Shown piece after piece: positions 54,147-64,000 of a stretch of 64,000 nucleotides of DNA; position 1 is the first letter of the stretch, and each line of letters starts with the position of its first letter. Below the pieces are notes generated by a model. The model was not told the DNA's origin and searched no databases. It was given only the letters and a program-made list of their open reading frames with translations. The translations under genes and the position numbers were made by a program. Origin of the DNA: Nitrosomonas sp. Is79A3 (lineage in GTDB: Bacteria; Pseudomonadota; Gammaproteobacteria; Burkholderiales; Nitrosomonadaceae); the NCBI RefSeq assembly GCF_000219585.1, contig NC_015731.1, positions 124,001 to 188,000 of the forward strand, read 5' to 3'.

Positions 54147-55190
54147 CTAGTATGTTTCTATATGAGCGGGAAGTGGTTTGGTTATACGCCAGAGTTTCCA
54201 TAAATCAGAGCGCGTTATCTCAAAACGCTGAGATGAAGTTTCATTAAGCGCTGTGATGGTCAATTGGTTGATTTTTCCGTTCTTAAGTGCTGTATATAAA
54301 GGTAAGAACCAATTTTGTTCCATCTCCCCGAGCGTTTCACGCCAACCATAAGCGTTTCTATATTTGGCTTTTCCTTGCAGAGCATCCAATATCACAAGAT
54401 GATTCCCGGATATTTGGGTTTGGAGCCATTCCTGTGCATCAGCGGTTAACTTTGCATGGTTTGTGTTACTGGCTAATGCCAGTGCGCGAGGCAAGTCATC
54501 TTCACTCCATATATGCGTATAAGGAGATCGTGATAATTGAGGCATATTTCCTCCTCCCCAGAACCAAACACTATTAATGGTCAATTCGCCACGAGATTCG
54601 CGAGCTTGATTAATTGGGTGCTCGTGAAGCAACATCTGAATTTCATTAAAAATTTGATGCCATACGATACTCTCAGCACCTGTCGGTAAAAAATTATTAA
54701 TGTTCTTGCATGTAACATGACTAAGTGTGTGCGTGAACATCCCCGGCGCTTTTGGTGTGCGGATATACCAACGGTCAGGGTGTAATGGGAAGAAAGAGAA
54801 ATCATGATTACCCAGATTGTGGTTGAGATCCTGCACTATTTGCTCGGCTTCTTCTATAGAAATTTGGAAAGCTTGGCTATCAGCTAACATGATATGGTTT
54901 TGTTCGATACGTAGATGGACAGGATCGGCACGCATCCAGAAATCTTTACTTGTTTTTGCCAGATCAGGGGCATCGGCGTGTAACATTAACGGTGCAATAG
55001 GCCAGTCATTTTGTTGCTTTGCTACATTAAATTCCTTACATAGCCATGTTTCTATTTCTTGTGGAGGGCTTATCGTAGCGGTACTTTTTGATAACAGTAC
55101 TTCTAAAGAAGGTAGTGATAGATCATTATAAATTTCTGGTTGTGAGATATCGGGCCAGAGTAGATTTGGAATGAGAAGGGTTAGATTCAT
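54147..55190 (-). CDS. ApgM-like (COG4255-type) conserved protein
   Basis: A 347-residue protein of a family often annotated as cofactor-independent phosphoglycerate mutase-like in betaproteobacteria. The N-terminal half is family-specific (LTLLIPNLLWPD). The second half contains SVWFWGGGNMPQL, where relatives have a glycine-rich WLWGxG motif, and HLVILDALQGKA. Classical phosphoglycerate mutase metal-binding residues are not clearly visible, so mutase activity is not supported. It probably forms a two-gene unit with the EAL protein downstream. Confidence 0.65.
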   Translation of the reverse strand: MNLTLLIPNLLWPDISQPEIYNDLSLPSLEVLLSKSTATISPPQEIETWLCKEFNVAKQQNDWPIAPLMLHADAPDLAKTSKDFWMRADPVHLRIEQNHIMLADSQAFQISIEEAEQIVQDLNHNLGNHDFSFFPLHPDRWYIRTPKAPGMFTHTLSHVTCKNINNFLPTGAESIVWHQIFNEIQMLLHEHPINQARESRGELTINSVWFWGGGNMPQLSRSPYTHIWSEDDLPRALALASNTNHAKLTADAQEWLQTQISGNHLVILDALQGKAKYRNAYGWRETLGEMEQNWFLPLYTALKNGKINQLTITALNETSSQRFEITRSDLWKLWRITKPLPAHIETY

Positions 55191-55521
55191 TGTGGGGGCC
55201 GGGTTGCTGTTGAATAATTATAGAAATTGATTAATACGCTGCTTATCCAAGGTGGTGATTTACATTAAACAACCCAAGTATTTTCTAGTTAAGCAATTGT
55301 ACCTAAGGTGTTAGGTTGGACAATAAGCATCGACGGGATTACTAGTCGCGTGGTAAGGCATCATGTTTACACGTATAATAGTCGAAACGTAGATTTTATT
55401 TTAGTTTGAGGAAATTTATCTTGCAATGAAGAAGGAAAGTGACAACATTTTCATTCAATAATGTTGAGCAGATCTGGATATATTTATTAATTGCATTTGT
55501 ATTCGAATACTTGGAGATGTC
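55191..55521. other. Divergent intergenic region upstream of icd
   Basis: These 331 bases separate the ApgM-like gene from icd and hold no open frame with support. The only recognisable element is a TATAAT box at 55374-55379. The final 140 bases before icd are AT-rich and would form the icd leader. Confidence 0.6.
55374..55379 (+). promoter_or_regulatory. Possible -10 box for icd
   Basis: A perfect TATAAT lies 143 bp before the icd start. The hexamer 17 bp upstream (TGGTAA) is a poor -35 match, so the promoter may depend on an activator or be spurious. Confidence 0.35.
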
Positions 55522-56769
55522 ATGTATCAGCATATAAGAATACCTAGTGATGGAGAAAGAATTCAGGTTAATGATGATAATTCGTTAAGTGTACCTGATA
55601 ATCCAATAATCCCTTTCATTCAAGGTGATGGTATTGGTATTGATATTACTCCGGTAATGCAAAGAGTTGTCGATTCAGCGATTAAGAAAGCTTACGGAGG
55701 GCGACGCAAAATTTCGTGGATGGAAATCTATGCGGGCGAGAAATCAACACAAATTTATGGGCCGGATGTGTGGTTGCCGGAAGAAACCTTACAAGCCGCT
55801 AAGGAGTTTGTGGTTTCCATTAAAGGCCCGTTGACAACACCGGTTGGTGGCGGAATACGCTCGATTAATGTGGCGCTTCGTCAATTGCTGGATCTATATA
55901 TCTGTTTGCGGCCAGTACGTTATTTTAGTGGTGTACCCAGCCCAGTGAAGAATCCGGAGAAAACGGACATGGTTATTTTTAGAGAAAATTCTGAGGATAT
56001 TTATGCGGGTATAGAATGGGAAGCAGAATCAGAGTCTGCCAAGAAAGTGATTGATTTTTTGATTAAGGACATGAGGGTGACTAGTATACGTTTTCCTCAG
56101 ACTTCTGGTATTGGCATCAAACCTGTTTCGAAAGAGGGAACAGAACGTATTGTTCGGAAGGCAATTCAGTATGCTATTGATAATAAGTGCCCATCGGTTA
56201 CTTTGGTACATAAAGGCAATATCATGAAGTTTACTGAAGGGGCGTTCAAGAAATGGGGCTATGCTTTGGCCGCTAAAGAATTTGGAGCTGAATTGCTGGA
56301 TGGAGGGCCGTGGATGAAATTGCCTTTAGAAAAAGGCGGGATTATTATTAAAGATGTGATTGCGGATGCTTTTTTGCAGCAAATCTTGTTACGTCCAGAA
56401 GAATATGACGTAGTAGTCACTCTGAATTTAAATGGCGATTATATTTCTGATGCATTGGCAGCACAGGTAGGTGGAATTGGGATTGCGCCAGGGGCAAATC
56501 TGAGCGATTCTATCGCTATCTTTGAAGCAACACACGGTACGGCACCTAAATATGCAGGGAAAGATCAAGTAAATCCTGGTTCAATCATATTGTCAGCGGA
56601 AATGATGTTGCGGCATCTGGGCTGGGTAGAAGCGGCCGATTTGATTATCAGGGCGATGGAAACAACTATCCGGAACAAGACAGTTACCTACGACTTTGCG
56701 CGACAAATGACTGATGCCAAGCAGGTCTCTTGTTCGGCTTTCGGTGGTGCGATGATCGAGAGTATGTGA
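55522..56769 (+). CDS. icd: Isocitrate dehydrogenase (NADP-dependent)
   Basis: A 415-residue TCA-cycle enzyme producing 2-oxoglutarate. The substrate loop [13 protein letters not shown] contains the serine that is phosphorylated in E. coli. [14 protein letters not shown] and the metal-binding aspartates ([12 protein letters not shown]) are present. The coenzyme site [16 protein letters not shown] has the Lys-Tyr pair that selects NADP. An upstream GGAG precedes the ATG. It is transcribed alone and converges with the cold-shock gene. Confidence 0.97.
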   Translation: MYQHIRIPSDGERIQVNDDNSLSVPDNPIIPFIQGDGIGIDITPVMQRVVDSAIKKAYGGRRKISWMEIYAGEKSTQIYGPDVWLPEETLQAAKEFVVSIKGPLTTPVGGGIRSINVALRQLLDLYICLRPVRYFSGVPSPVKNPEKTDMVIFRENSEDIYAGIEWEAESESAKKVIDFLIKDMRVTSIRFPQTSGIGIKPVSKEGTERIVRKAIQYAIDNKCPSVTLVHKGNIMKFTEGAFKKWGYALAAKEFGAELLDGGPWMKLPLEKGGIIIKDVIADAFLQQILLRPEEYDVVVTLNLNGDYISDALAAQVGGIGIAPGANLSDSIAIFEATHGTAPKYAGKDQVNPGSIILSAEMMLRHLGWVEAADLIIRAMETTIRNKTVTYDFARQMTDAKQVSCSAFGGAMIESM

Positions 56770-56852
56770 GTTTGAGGTGATAAAGCCTGTGGGAAGCAAA
56801 AGCGCTGTTTGCTTGATCCTAACGGGTAAGAGTATAAAAATAGAAGCAATAA

Positions 56853-56885
56853 AGAAAAAACCCCTTGCCATACGAACAAAGGGGT
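56853..56885 (-). terminator. Rho-independent terminator of the cold-shock gene
   Basis: Read on the minus strand, ACCCCTT and AAGGGGT form a 7-bp stem with a 12-nt loop, directly followed by TTTTTTC. It lies about 100 bp beyond the csp stop codon and could also slow transcripts coming from icd. Confidence 0.85.
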
Positions 56886-56982
56886 AATCTATTTTGGGAT
56901 TATTTTTTTCTTACTTTATTTGCTGTTATATTGTTTGTGTTATTGCTAATAAAGAGGTCTAAGCCAGTATTTTTTACGAAAG

Positions 56983-57186
56983 TTAAGCGGATTGGATATT
57001 AGAGGCTTGTTTTCCCTTCGGTCCTTGAGTGACATCAAAACTCACTTTTTGGCCTTCTTTAAGAGTTTTAAATCCAGACATATTGATTGCAGAGAAGTGT
57101 GCAAATAAATCTTCACTGCCATCGTCGGGAGTAATAAAACCAAAACCTTTGGAATCGTTGAACCATTTTACTGTACCTGTTGCCAT
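56983..57186 (-). CDS. Cold-shock-type nucleic-acid-binding protein
   Basis: A 67-residue OB-fold CspA-family RNA chaperone. RNP1 is KGFGFI (residues 14-19) and RNP2 is DLFAHFSAI (about 26-34), where many homologues have VFVHFSAI. The opening [16 protein letters not shown] is typical. GGAAG lies before the ATG. The long, gene-free upstream region (57187-57474) may include a structured leader as in other csp genes, though I see no specific element. Confidence 0.95.
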   Translation of the reverse strand: MATGTVKWFNDSKGFGFITPDDGSEDLFAHFSAINMSGFKTLKEGQKVSFDVTQGPKGKQASNIQSA

Positions 57187-57474
57187 TTCTACTTCCTATA
57201 TAAAAACTGGGCCGGAAACCCTAACACTATTTGAATTTCAAGACCATTGACGGATAAAACCGGTACCGCAGAGAACTTGAAGCCAAACGCCATTTGCAGT
57301 TTTACGCAAATCCAGGGTTAAAGTCAAGCCGTTACAACATATTTGTGTTTAAGAATTGGGTAATTGTCTCAAGATACTTGAAAATCTTGTCGTAATCGTC
57401 AAATATGTCGATAATGTAGTATTTTGTACAATATATTTTTATAAATATAGAATGAATGAGTAGGGAAAATAGTT

Positions 57475-57783
57475 ATGACGGAGAGTAACTCAGAAGCCGT
57501 TATGCTTGCACAGGAGAAAATTGAACAAAAGCCTCCTTCTATGTATAAAATTTTATTATTGAATGATGATTTTACACCTATGGAGTTTGTGATTGAGGTG
57601 TTGAAAATATTTTTTTCCATGAATCAAGAGCAGGCTACGCGAACGATGTTAGAGGTGCATATGGAGGGTGTTGGTGTGTGTGGTATATACTCAAGTGATA
57701 TTGCAAGTACGAAGGTAATGCAAGTAACTGAATTCGCTAGAAAAAATCAACATCCACTTAGGTGTATAATGGAGGAAAACTGA
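57475..57783 (+). CDS. clpS: ClpS adaptor protein
   Basis: A 102-residue adaptor that delivers N-degron substrates to ClpAP. The N-terminal extension is followed by [24 protein letters not shown] (about residues 22-45), where the Asn-Asp-Asp part forms the degron pocket, and [20 protein letters not shown]. clpA starts two bases after its stop. Confidence 0.96.
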   Translation: MTESNSEAVMLAQEKIEQKPPSMYKILLLNDDFTPMEFVIEVLKIFFSMNQEQATRTMLEVHMEGVGVCGIYSSDIASTKVMQVTEFARKNQHPLRCIMEEN

Positions 57784-57784
57784 G

Positions 57785-60043
57785 ATGATTGCGCCGGATT
57801 TAGAAGTCAGCTTACATATGGCGTTTGTAGAGTCCAGACAAAAACGTTATGAATTCATTACAGTAGAACACTTGCTGCTGGCAATGCTGGATAATGCAAG
57901 TGCTGCGGAAGTATTAAATGCTTGTCTAGTGGATATTGAAGGTTTGCGTTCAGTGTTAGTGGACCATATTACACGTCATACACCGGTGATTAATGGTAAG
58001 GAAGAAGTTGATACGCAACCTACATTAGGTTTTCAGCGTGTTATTCAGCGAGCTATATTGCATGTGCAGTCATCTGGAAAGAAAGAAGTTACCGGTGCTA
58101 ATGTTTTAGTGTCTATTTTTGGTGAGAAAGATTCACATGCCGTCTATTTCTTGCATCAGAGAGGTGTAACACGTTTGGATGTGGTGAATTACATCTCACA
58201 CAATATTCGAAAAGTGTCGCACGAGAATGACGCTAAAACTGGAAATGAAGGGGATGGTGAGCACGAATTCAATTCTGGCGGAGGCGTGCTCGAGAATTAC
58301 ACGGTAAATCTCAATCACCTGGCGTTAATTAATAAAATCGATCCGCTGGTGGGGCGCGAGAAGGAGATCGAGCGTGTAATACAAACTCTATGCCGACGCC
58401 GTAAAAATAATCCTTTATTAGTTGGTGAAGCCGGTGTAGGGAAAACTGCAATTGCAGAAGGCTTGGCAAAACGAATTGTTGAAGAAGATGTGCCTGATTT
58501 GCTTTTGAAGCATCAAATTTATTCGCTTGATATGGGAGCTTTATTGGCAGGCACAAAATATCGCGGAGATTTTGAACAACGCTTGAAAACATTGTTAAAA
58601 CAATTAACTGATAATCCGGAAGCTATTTTATTTATTGATGAAATTCATACACTTATTGGTGCTGGTGCTGCTTCAGGTGGAGTTCTGGATGCATCTAATT
58701 TGCTAAAGCCGGTTCTAAGTACTGGACAATTACGGTGTATCGGTGCCACAACTTTTAGTGAGTATCGAGGGATCTTTGAAAAAGATCATGCACTATCAAG
58801 GCGTTTTCAACAGATAGAAGTTAACGAACCCAGTGTAGATGAAACAGTGGCTATTTTACGTGGCCTGAAGTCTCGTTATGAGCAGCACCATAAGGTTAAA
58901 TATACTGCCAGTGCATTAGTTTCTGCAGCGGAGCTATCGGAGCGGTATATTAATGATAGGCATTTGCCAGACAAAGCAATTGATGTGCTTGATGAAGCTG
59001 GTGCTGCGCAACGTATTTTGCCAAAATCGAAGAAACGGAAAGTTATCGGTAAAAGTGAGATTGAGAATGTAGTCGCCAAGATTGCGCGAATTCCTCCACA
59101 AAATATTTCTACGAACGATCGCAATAAATTGAAAACATTGGGCCGTGATATGAAGGCCGTTGTTTTTGGGCAGGACAATGCAATTAATGCACTGACTGCG
59201 GCCATCAAAATGGCAAGAAGTGGCTTGGGTAATCCGCGGAAACCCGTGGGCTCGTTTCTTTTTTCAGGGCCAACAGGCGTTGGGAAAACCGAGGTGGCAA
59301 GGCAATTAGCCTATGCGCTTGGTATTCACTTGCATCGCTTCGATATGTCCGAATATATGGAGCGTCATGCAGTATCTCGTCTGATTGGTGCGCCGCCAGG
59401 ATATGTGGGGTATGACCAAGGCGGGTTGTTGACAGAAATAGTGATTAAGCATCCCTACTCGGTTCTGCTATTGGATGAAATCGAAAAAGCGCATACAGAT
59501 ATTTTCAATATTTTATTGCAGGTTATGGATTATGGAACGTTGACAGACAACAACGGGCGTAAAGCAGATTTCCGCAATGTTATTATTATTATGACTACCA
59601 ATGCAGGTGCTGAATCTCTTACTAAATCTTCAATGGGATTTACAAAATCAAAATTTGCAGGTGACGAATTAGTGGATATCAAAAAATTATTTACTCCAGA
59701 GTTCCGTAATCGGTTAGATGCGATCATATCGTTCGCTCCTTTAGATCAGGAAATTATTTTGCGGGTAACCGATAAGTTCTTGATTCAACTTGAAACACAA
59801 CTTCATGAAAAGAAAGTTGAAGCAACGTTTACAGAACAATTGCGTAAGTATCTTGCAAAACATGGTTTTGATCCACTGATGGGCGCACGGCCTATGGAAC
59901 GGCTTATCCAAGATACGATTCGTAGTGCATTGGCTGACGAATTGTTGTTCGGACGTCTCGTCAATGGTGGTAAGGTAACTGTTGATATTGATAGTAATGA
60001 GAAAGTAACTCTTCTCTTTGAAGAAGAAGCTGCAATTATCTGA
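57785..60043 (+). CDS. clpA: ATP-dependent Clp protease ATPase subunit ClpA
   Basis: A 752-residue Hsp100 unfoldase that feeds proteins to ClpP. The N-domain (1-140) is followed by two AAA+ modules: Walker [14 protein letters not shown] (about residue 216) with [13 protein letters not shown], and Walker [14 protein letters not shown] (about 495) with [11 protein letters not shown]. The ClpP-contact IGF/L-type loop should lie in the second module near the FTKSKF segment. It is cotranscribed with clpS. No clpP is in the window. Confidence 0.97.
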   Translation: MIAPDLEVSLHMAFVESRQKRYEFITVEHLLLAMLDNASAAEVLNACLVDIEGLRSVLVDHITRHTPVINGKEEVDTQPTLGFQRVIQRAILHVQSSGKKEVTGANVLVSIFGEKDSHAVYFLHQRGVTRLDVVNYISHNIRKVSHENDAKTGNEGDGEHEFNSGGGVLENYTVNLNHLALINKIDPLVGREKEIERVIQTLCRRRKNNPLLVGEAGVGKTAIAEGLAKRIVEEDVPDLLLKHQIYSLDMGALLAGTKYRGDFEQRLKTLLKQLTDNPEAILFIDEIHTLIGAGAASGGVLDASNLLKPVLSTGQLRCIGATTFSEYRGIFEKDHALSRRFQQIEVNEPSVDETVAILRGLKSRYEQHHKVKYTASALVSAAELSERYINDRHLPDKAIDVLDEAGAAQRILPKSKKRKVIGKSEIENVVAKIARIPPQNISTNDRNKLKTLGRDMKAVVFGQDNAINALTAAIKMARSGLGNPRKPVGSFLFSGPTGVGKTEVARQLAYALGIHLHRFDMSEYMERHAVSRLIGAPPGYVGYDQGGLLTEIVIKHPYSVLLLDEIEKAHTDIFNILLQVMDYGTLTDNNGRKADFRNVIIIMTTNAGAESLTKSSMGFTKSKFAGDELVDIKKLFTPEFRNRLDAIISFAPLDQEIILRVTDKFLIQLETQLHEKKVEATFTEQLRKYLAKHGFDPLMGARPMERLIQDTIRSALADELLFGRLVNGGKVTVDIDSNEKVTLLFEEEAAII

Positions 60044-60130
60044 GCGATAGCTGAATCGGCACATATATATAAAAATGAAATGCTGTTCTGAAGTTTTATT
60101 GCTCGGGAGAAGAAGGGCTTATGCTAGGAG

Positions 60131-60156
60131 CTGTGGTTTTTGCAGCACAGTTTTTT
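60131..60156 (+). terminator. Probable terminator of clpSA
   Basis: CTGTG and CACAG, 10 nt apart, form a short stem directly followed by TTTTTT, about 90 bp after the clpA stop. The stem is only 5 bp, so strength is uncertain. Confidence 0.5.
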
Positions 60157-60274
60157 ATCTTTAGCTCAGATTGCTTCCATTCAAACCTACTAGGAGTCTG
60201 TCGGACTTAAAGCATTTGGAGGGTCAATTTGTTAAAATAGCGCTCAATTGAAACCGGATTTTTGGAAAAGCGAC

Positions 60275-61627
60275 ATGAGTCATTTCAAGCCCTGCGATCG
60301 CCATCAGCTGTACTTACTCCCCCCGTCGATAGATGAATGGTTACCGGAAAATCATTTGTCACGGTTCATCATTGAAGTCATTGAGCAGTTGGTCTTGACG
60401 AGATTGACGAGCCATTATTCTGGTAAAGGCTCGGAAGCCTATCACCCATCCATGATGTTGGCATTATTGGTTTATGGCTATGCAACCGGTACATTTTCCA
60501 GCCGCAAGATTGAACGGGCGACGCATGACTCGGTGGCGTTTCGTTTTCTTGCGGCCAATCAGCACCCGGATCACGACACTATCGCAAATTTCCGCAAAAC
60601 CTTTTTGCTGGAATTGCAGGAATTGTTTGTGCAAGTGTTGTCCATAGCCCAAGAGATGAAGTTGTTTAAATTGGGAAACATATCGCTGGATGGTATCAAG
60701 ATCAAAGCCAATGCATCAAAGCACAAAGCGCTATCGCACGGACACATTGAGAAGCTGGAAGCACAGTTACGAGAAGAGGTTCAGTTTTTATTGAACAAAG
60801 CAGAGCAAACCGATGAGCAGGAATCTGAGCATGATTTTGACTTACCGGCTGAAATCGTACGTCGCGAACAACGTCTTGAAGCCTTGGCTGCTGCGAAAGC
60901 CAAAATAGCTGAGCGCGTCCAGGCACGTGATCAACAAGCGCAGAAAGACTATGAGGAAAAGATTGCCCGCCGGGAAGCACAACAAAAAGCGGGAAAAAAA
61001 CCACGCGGGCGGGAACCCAAAGTGCCGGAAACTGGCCCCTGCGCGCAAGATCAAATCAATCTTACCGATGAACAATCACGTATCATGCCCAGTGGGGATG
61101 GTTTCATACAAGGCTATAACAGCCAGGCGGCCGTCGATATCGAGAGCATGCTCATTATCGCCACCGGCCTGACCACGGAAACCAATGACAAGCAACGCGT
61201 CGAACCGATGCTCGAAGCATTGAGCAAACTGGAAAACCAGTTCGGCAAAGCCGATACTTTGCTAGCCGATAATGGTTATTTTAGCCAAAACAACGTTAAG
61301 GCCTGTGCTGAACATGGCATCACTCCACTCATTGCGCTGGGACGTGATACCCATCATCTGCCCATAGCACAGCGGCTGCAACCGGATGCCCCAAAACCTC
61401 AGACGGACGATCCTTTGGTTATGATGACGTACCAACTTAAAACACAGTCAGGACGCGAACTATACGGTAGACGCAAATGCACTGTCGAACCCGTGTTTGG
61501 CATTATCAAACAGGTATTAGGCTTTCGCCAGTTCCTGATGCGAGGGATTCGAGCAGTAGCGGGCGAGTGGAAGCTGGTTGCTATGGCTTATAACTTCAAG
61601 CGGATGTATGCAATGGCAACAGGATAG
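60275..61627 (+). CDS. IS1182 family transposase
   Basis: A 450-residue DDE transposase, apparently intact. The N-terminal domain (YLLPPSIDEWLPENHL, HPSMMLALLVYGYATGTFSSRKIE) and first catalytic aspartate region (NISLDGIKIKANASKH), the ADNGYFSQNNV segment and the C-terminal glutamate in CTVEPVFGIIKQVLGFRQF follow the IS1182 pattern. The ATG at 60275 is chosen over an upstream TTG. An imperfect inverted repeat flanks the gene: GGAGGGTCAATTTGTTAA (60218-60235) and, on the complementary strand, GGAGGTGCTGAC-ATTTGTTAA (61679-61699). These may be the element's ends, although this is not certain. Confidence 0.88.
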   Translation: MSHFKPCDRHQLYLLPPSIDEWLPENHLSRFIIEVIEQLVLTRLTSHYSGKGSEAYHPSMMLALLVYGYATGTFSSRKIERATHDSVAFRFLAANQHPDHDTIANFRKTFLLELQELFVQVLSIAQEMKLFKLGNISLDGIKIKANASKHKALSHGHIEKLEAQLREEVQFLLNKAEQTDEQESEHDFDLPAEIVRREQRLEALAAAKAKIAERVQARDQQAQKDYEEKIARREAQQKAGKKPRGREPKVPETGPCAQDQINLTDEQSRIMPSGDGFIQGYNSQAAVDIESMLIIATGLTTETNDKQRVEPMLEALSKLENQFGKADTLLADNGYFSQNNVKACAEHGITPLIALGRDTHHLPIAQRLQPDAPKPQTDDPLVMMTYQLKTQSGRELYGRRKCTVEPVFGIIKQVLGFRQFLMRGIRAVAGEWKLVAMAYNFKRMYAMATG

Positions 61628-61892
61628 AAAAAAACCCAAAAAACCTTTGTTCAGATGGAAATTGAACTAAAAATAGAGTTAACAAATGTCAGCACCTCCC
61701 GCTAATTCAAACAACATTTGCTGCAAAATAAAATTTATGAATTTTTTGCGAAATCTATGTTTTGAGGCAAAGCGAAACCATCTGACTCAAGTCAGTTTTT
61801 AAAATTGGCTACTTTTCCCTGGAAAACACCCTTCGAACATACTTTACCCCGGTTGGCGTATTAAGACGAATCATTAAACCTAAATTCCTCTG

Positions 61893-63528
61893 TTAGGTCA
61901 CTCCAATGGCCAAAGAGGGTGGAAGGAAACCGAGGAGCTGTGAATTTTTCGGTCTGGTCGCAATAATTTTGTTAATGATATAGCGTACAAGTACGCCCCA
62001 ATGATCCGCTATGGTCAACTGAGGCGCATTTGCCAGAACATGATCAAGACCTTTTCGTATATTGGAGATCATCGACTTGATATGATCTCCGGCTGCGTGA
62101 GTCAGAGTGAGCAGCAATCGGGATTGACCGGCATGCTGGGTCAGGCGGGCAATGCCGCTGAGCAACATGGGACAGCTAGTGATTGCCTCCAGGCGTGTCT
62201 TCGGGTGTGCCAGTCTGACATACCAACTCCACCAATTGTAGATGAGCGCGACTGCTCGCGCTGAGAGGTTGCAACGTTCCAGGTCTTGCGTGGTATAGCC
62301 ACCCCAGCCCCATTGGTTTTTCAGCTCATCGAAGCCATTCTCGCAGTCGGCCCGATCCCGGTATAACTGGCCAATGGCGTCGAGGGAGTAGTTTGTATTG
62401 GTCACCAATATAGCGTATTCCCAGAGTTTAACCTTGTCTGAATGGTCAATGAAGTGGAGCATCGGCTGCTGGTTCTCATTGCTCGTCTCGGCTGCCGCCA
62501 TGCTGTCTTTGATTCGCCGCCGCAGTACCACTACACGCCGCGCACCACTCCAACCCGTCAGCCGAAGCTTGCTTTCCACCGCGTCAAAGCCTTGCCCCGC
62601 GTTCTGCCAGTCGCCTTGCTGCCATTGCCGCTCGATCAGTCGCTTAACTCCGGCAGTTTGCCGTAGCTTGAAGAGGTAGTGCTGTTCAATTCGCTCCATC
62701 TCGACCATTACCCCCTGATTGCCAAAGGCACTGTCACCGCGCACCAGGGCGGGGCGTTCCTCGGCAGCGAGTCGCTCAATTAGCCGGCACAGGCGCGGTA
62801 GGCTATGTTTCGCCGCACTGGCTTTACCGCTTTGTACCTCGACATCGAGCACCAGTCGAATGTTGCCGATCCAGTAGGTGTGCAAAGTATGGCTCGGCCG
62901 TCCCGGCTTGGTTGGGTTGTAGCCAATCTCGGCACCTGCCTGGTGACCATACAACAGTTTGACGCTGGTGTCGGCATCGAGTATCCAGGGCGTGCGTAAA
63001 GATTCTTGGATGCTCTCACCCAGGGCTTTATCCATCCATGCTGTGCTCTTCGCCAGTTGGACTGCGTGGGCAGCGCGTTCTGCTTCGCTACCATACTTGC
63101 ATGGGGCCGGTGCCAAGTGCGCCAGTGCGCGACGCAAACTCTCGTCACTGATGATCTTGTTCATGCCGAGTATTCCGGGGAGCAACTTCATCGCCGCGCA
63201 GCCCGGCAACATGTGCATAGCGCCGCTGTCCATCCAAGATCGATAATAGCCAGGTGCCAAGCACATCAACTACCTTGGGTGCGTTGGGACTGGTGTAATC
63301 CATTGGACATCCATCCATCCAGCGGGTGAATAACCCAGAAACTTCCAAAAACTCGGCAAAGAACGGTAATTGCCCCAGTGCTGTGGTGCTTCCGCCTTCG
63401 TCCCAGCGAACGTGAAACCGGCCACCAGGGGTGGCTACGCTTTGTTCAGCCGCCGTTTGTTCCGTCTCCTGCAAAGTAGTATTGATCGCCTCGACCAGTG
63501 TCTTTTTTTCAAATTTAATTTCACCCAT
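61893..63528 (-). pseudogene. IS1380-like transposase split by a frameshift
   Basis: Two overlapping frames together give one DDE transposase. The 5' part (63145-63528) runs from MGEIKFEKKTLVEAI to LRGDEVAP, and the 3' part continues GILGMNKIISDESLRRAL to the stop at 61893. The switch falls at a run of four Gs (63177-63180 on the plus strand); one base fewer would restore a single frame. The catalytic segments WILDADTSVKLLYG, RGDSAFGNQG and YRDRADCENGFDELKNQWG are kept. It is either a recent pseudogene, a sequencing slip or, less likely, programmed frameshifting. The family label IS1380 is from the overall pattern. Confidence 0.8.
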
Positions 63529-64000
63529 TGGGTGAGCCTCCTATTCTGTCGCAAACCCTTACCAGAAATACATTCGTGGCAATTTTACTGGAATCAACTG
63601 AGGAAAATAGGTTAAAGACTGGTACGGTTGGTTTTATTCCAAAGGCAATGGATTTATACAAAGTCTCCCAGTCCGGAAGGAAGTAATGGAGGAATAATCC
63701 ACGTACTTTCTCCCAGAAGTATTTATTACGCTTTGCATTTTGTTTTGCCCGTTGAAGCAAGAGACAACAATGCTGCTGTACCTGATCGACCAAAAACGCC
63801 AGCATCATCAAACAGGCAAAGACAGTGGATAAATACCGGTAACCGTGGCCGAAGTTATGTTCGAAGTGGTAGCCTTGTGTTTTCAGGGTATTAAAAGTTT
63901 CATTCTCGATTTTCCAGCGTGCGCGCCCGGCGCGCATGAGTTGCATCAGATTCTCAGGCGTGATCGTAATGTCTGTTACCCAGGAAAAATGTTGGGTTTC
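63521..64000 (-). CDS. DDE transposase, C-terminal part (5' end beyond window)
   Basis: The frame is open to the end of the window and covers about 159 residues. HFSWVTDITITPENL and the segment ARWKIENETFNTLKTQGYHF carry the region of the last catalytic glutamate of an IS4-like transposase. The last residues, VCDRIGGSPNG, run into sequence belonging to the adjacent IS1380-like element and overlap its start codon region, so the natural C-terminus may have been replaced by that insertion. The family beyond DDE transposase is not certain. Confidence 0.75.
   Translation of the reverse strand, partial: ETQHFSWVTDITITPENLMQLMRAGRARWKIENETFNTLKTQGYHFEHNFGHGYRYLSTVFACLMMLAFLVDQVQQHCCLLLQRAKQNAKRNKYFWEKVRGLFLHYFLPDWETLYKSIAFGIKPTVPVFNLFSSVDSSKIATNVFLVRVCDRIGGSPNG

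Noticed and set aside
61880..63560. Terminal inverted repeats of the IS1380-like element
   Set aside because: TAGG, TCAC and CCAATGG occur in inverted order near both ends, but gaps are needed and no target duplication could be read, so exact ends are not claimed.

Overview
The window reads as chromosomal DNA of a betaproteobacterium, most likely a Nitrosomonas-type ammonia oxidiser. The support is indirect: a tandem cphA/cphA' pair, hemC-hemD-hemY, split type IV pilus loci (pilT-pilU and pilC-pilD-coaE-zapD), a RibBA whose second domain is degenerate, cstA with its small YbdD partner, and a moderately AT-rich housekeeping background. No amo, hao or cytochrome c554 gene lies in the window, so this assignment is inference; a methylotrophic relative is the main alternative.

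Layout. 1-3.2 kb: the 3' part of a malyl-CoA lyase gene followed by both malate-CoA ligase subunits (mtkA, mtkB), with a 141-bp MITE-like element wedged in front of mtkA. 3.2-7.8 kb: UPF0114 membrane protein, PncC amidase, an acyltransferase-3 membrane protein, a secreted Asp/His-rich protein, an alpha/beta hydrolase and a DUF2141 protein. 7.8-16.4 kb: a G+C-richer type I restriction-modification island in the order hsdM-hsdS-[antisense PIN toxin/Phd antitoxin]-fic-hsdR. 16.4-21.2 kb: pilU, pilT and two HDOD signalling proteins. 21.4-26.9 kb: ferredoxin, coaD, rsmD, a catalytically dead M16 peptidase homologue and PEP carboxylase. 27-36 kb: hemC, hemD, hemY, a ferredoxin-type reductase, an epimerase-like SDR, pilC, pilD, coaE and zapD. 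36-41 kb: cphA and cphA', encoding cyanophycin synthesis. 41.1-42.3 kb: an intact IS630 element. 42.5-52.2 kb: a CNNM/CorC-type protein, tRNA-Arg(CCG), ribE-ribB(A)-ribH-nusB-thiL-pgpA, ybdD-cstA and a DASS anion transporter. 52.6-60 kb: a degenerate EAL protein, an ApgM-like protein, icd, a cold-shock protein and clpS-clpA. 60.2-64 kb: an IS-rich end with an intact IS1182-type transposase, a frameshifted IS1380-like transposase and a third transposase cut by the window edge.

How the parts fit. The mcl-mtkA-mtkB genes together with ppc (24 kb) give the enzymes that carboxylate PEP, activate malate to malyl-CoA and split it to acetyl-CoA plus glyoxylate, a serine-cycle-like segment. cphA/cphA' suggests a nitrogen and carbon store. 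The restriction island is the main accessory region. Its most informative structure is a diverged duplication of the hsdS 3' end and the following start region on both sides of the inserted toxin-antitoxin pair, plus a perfect inverted repeat and a third copy of the same motif between fic and hsdR.
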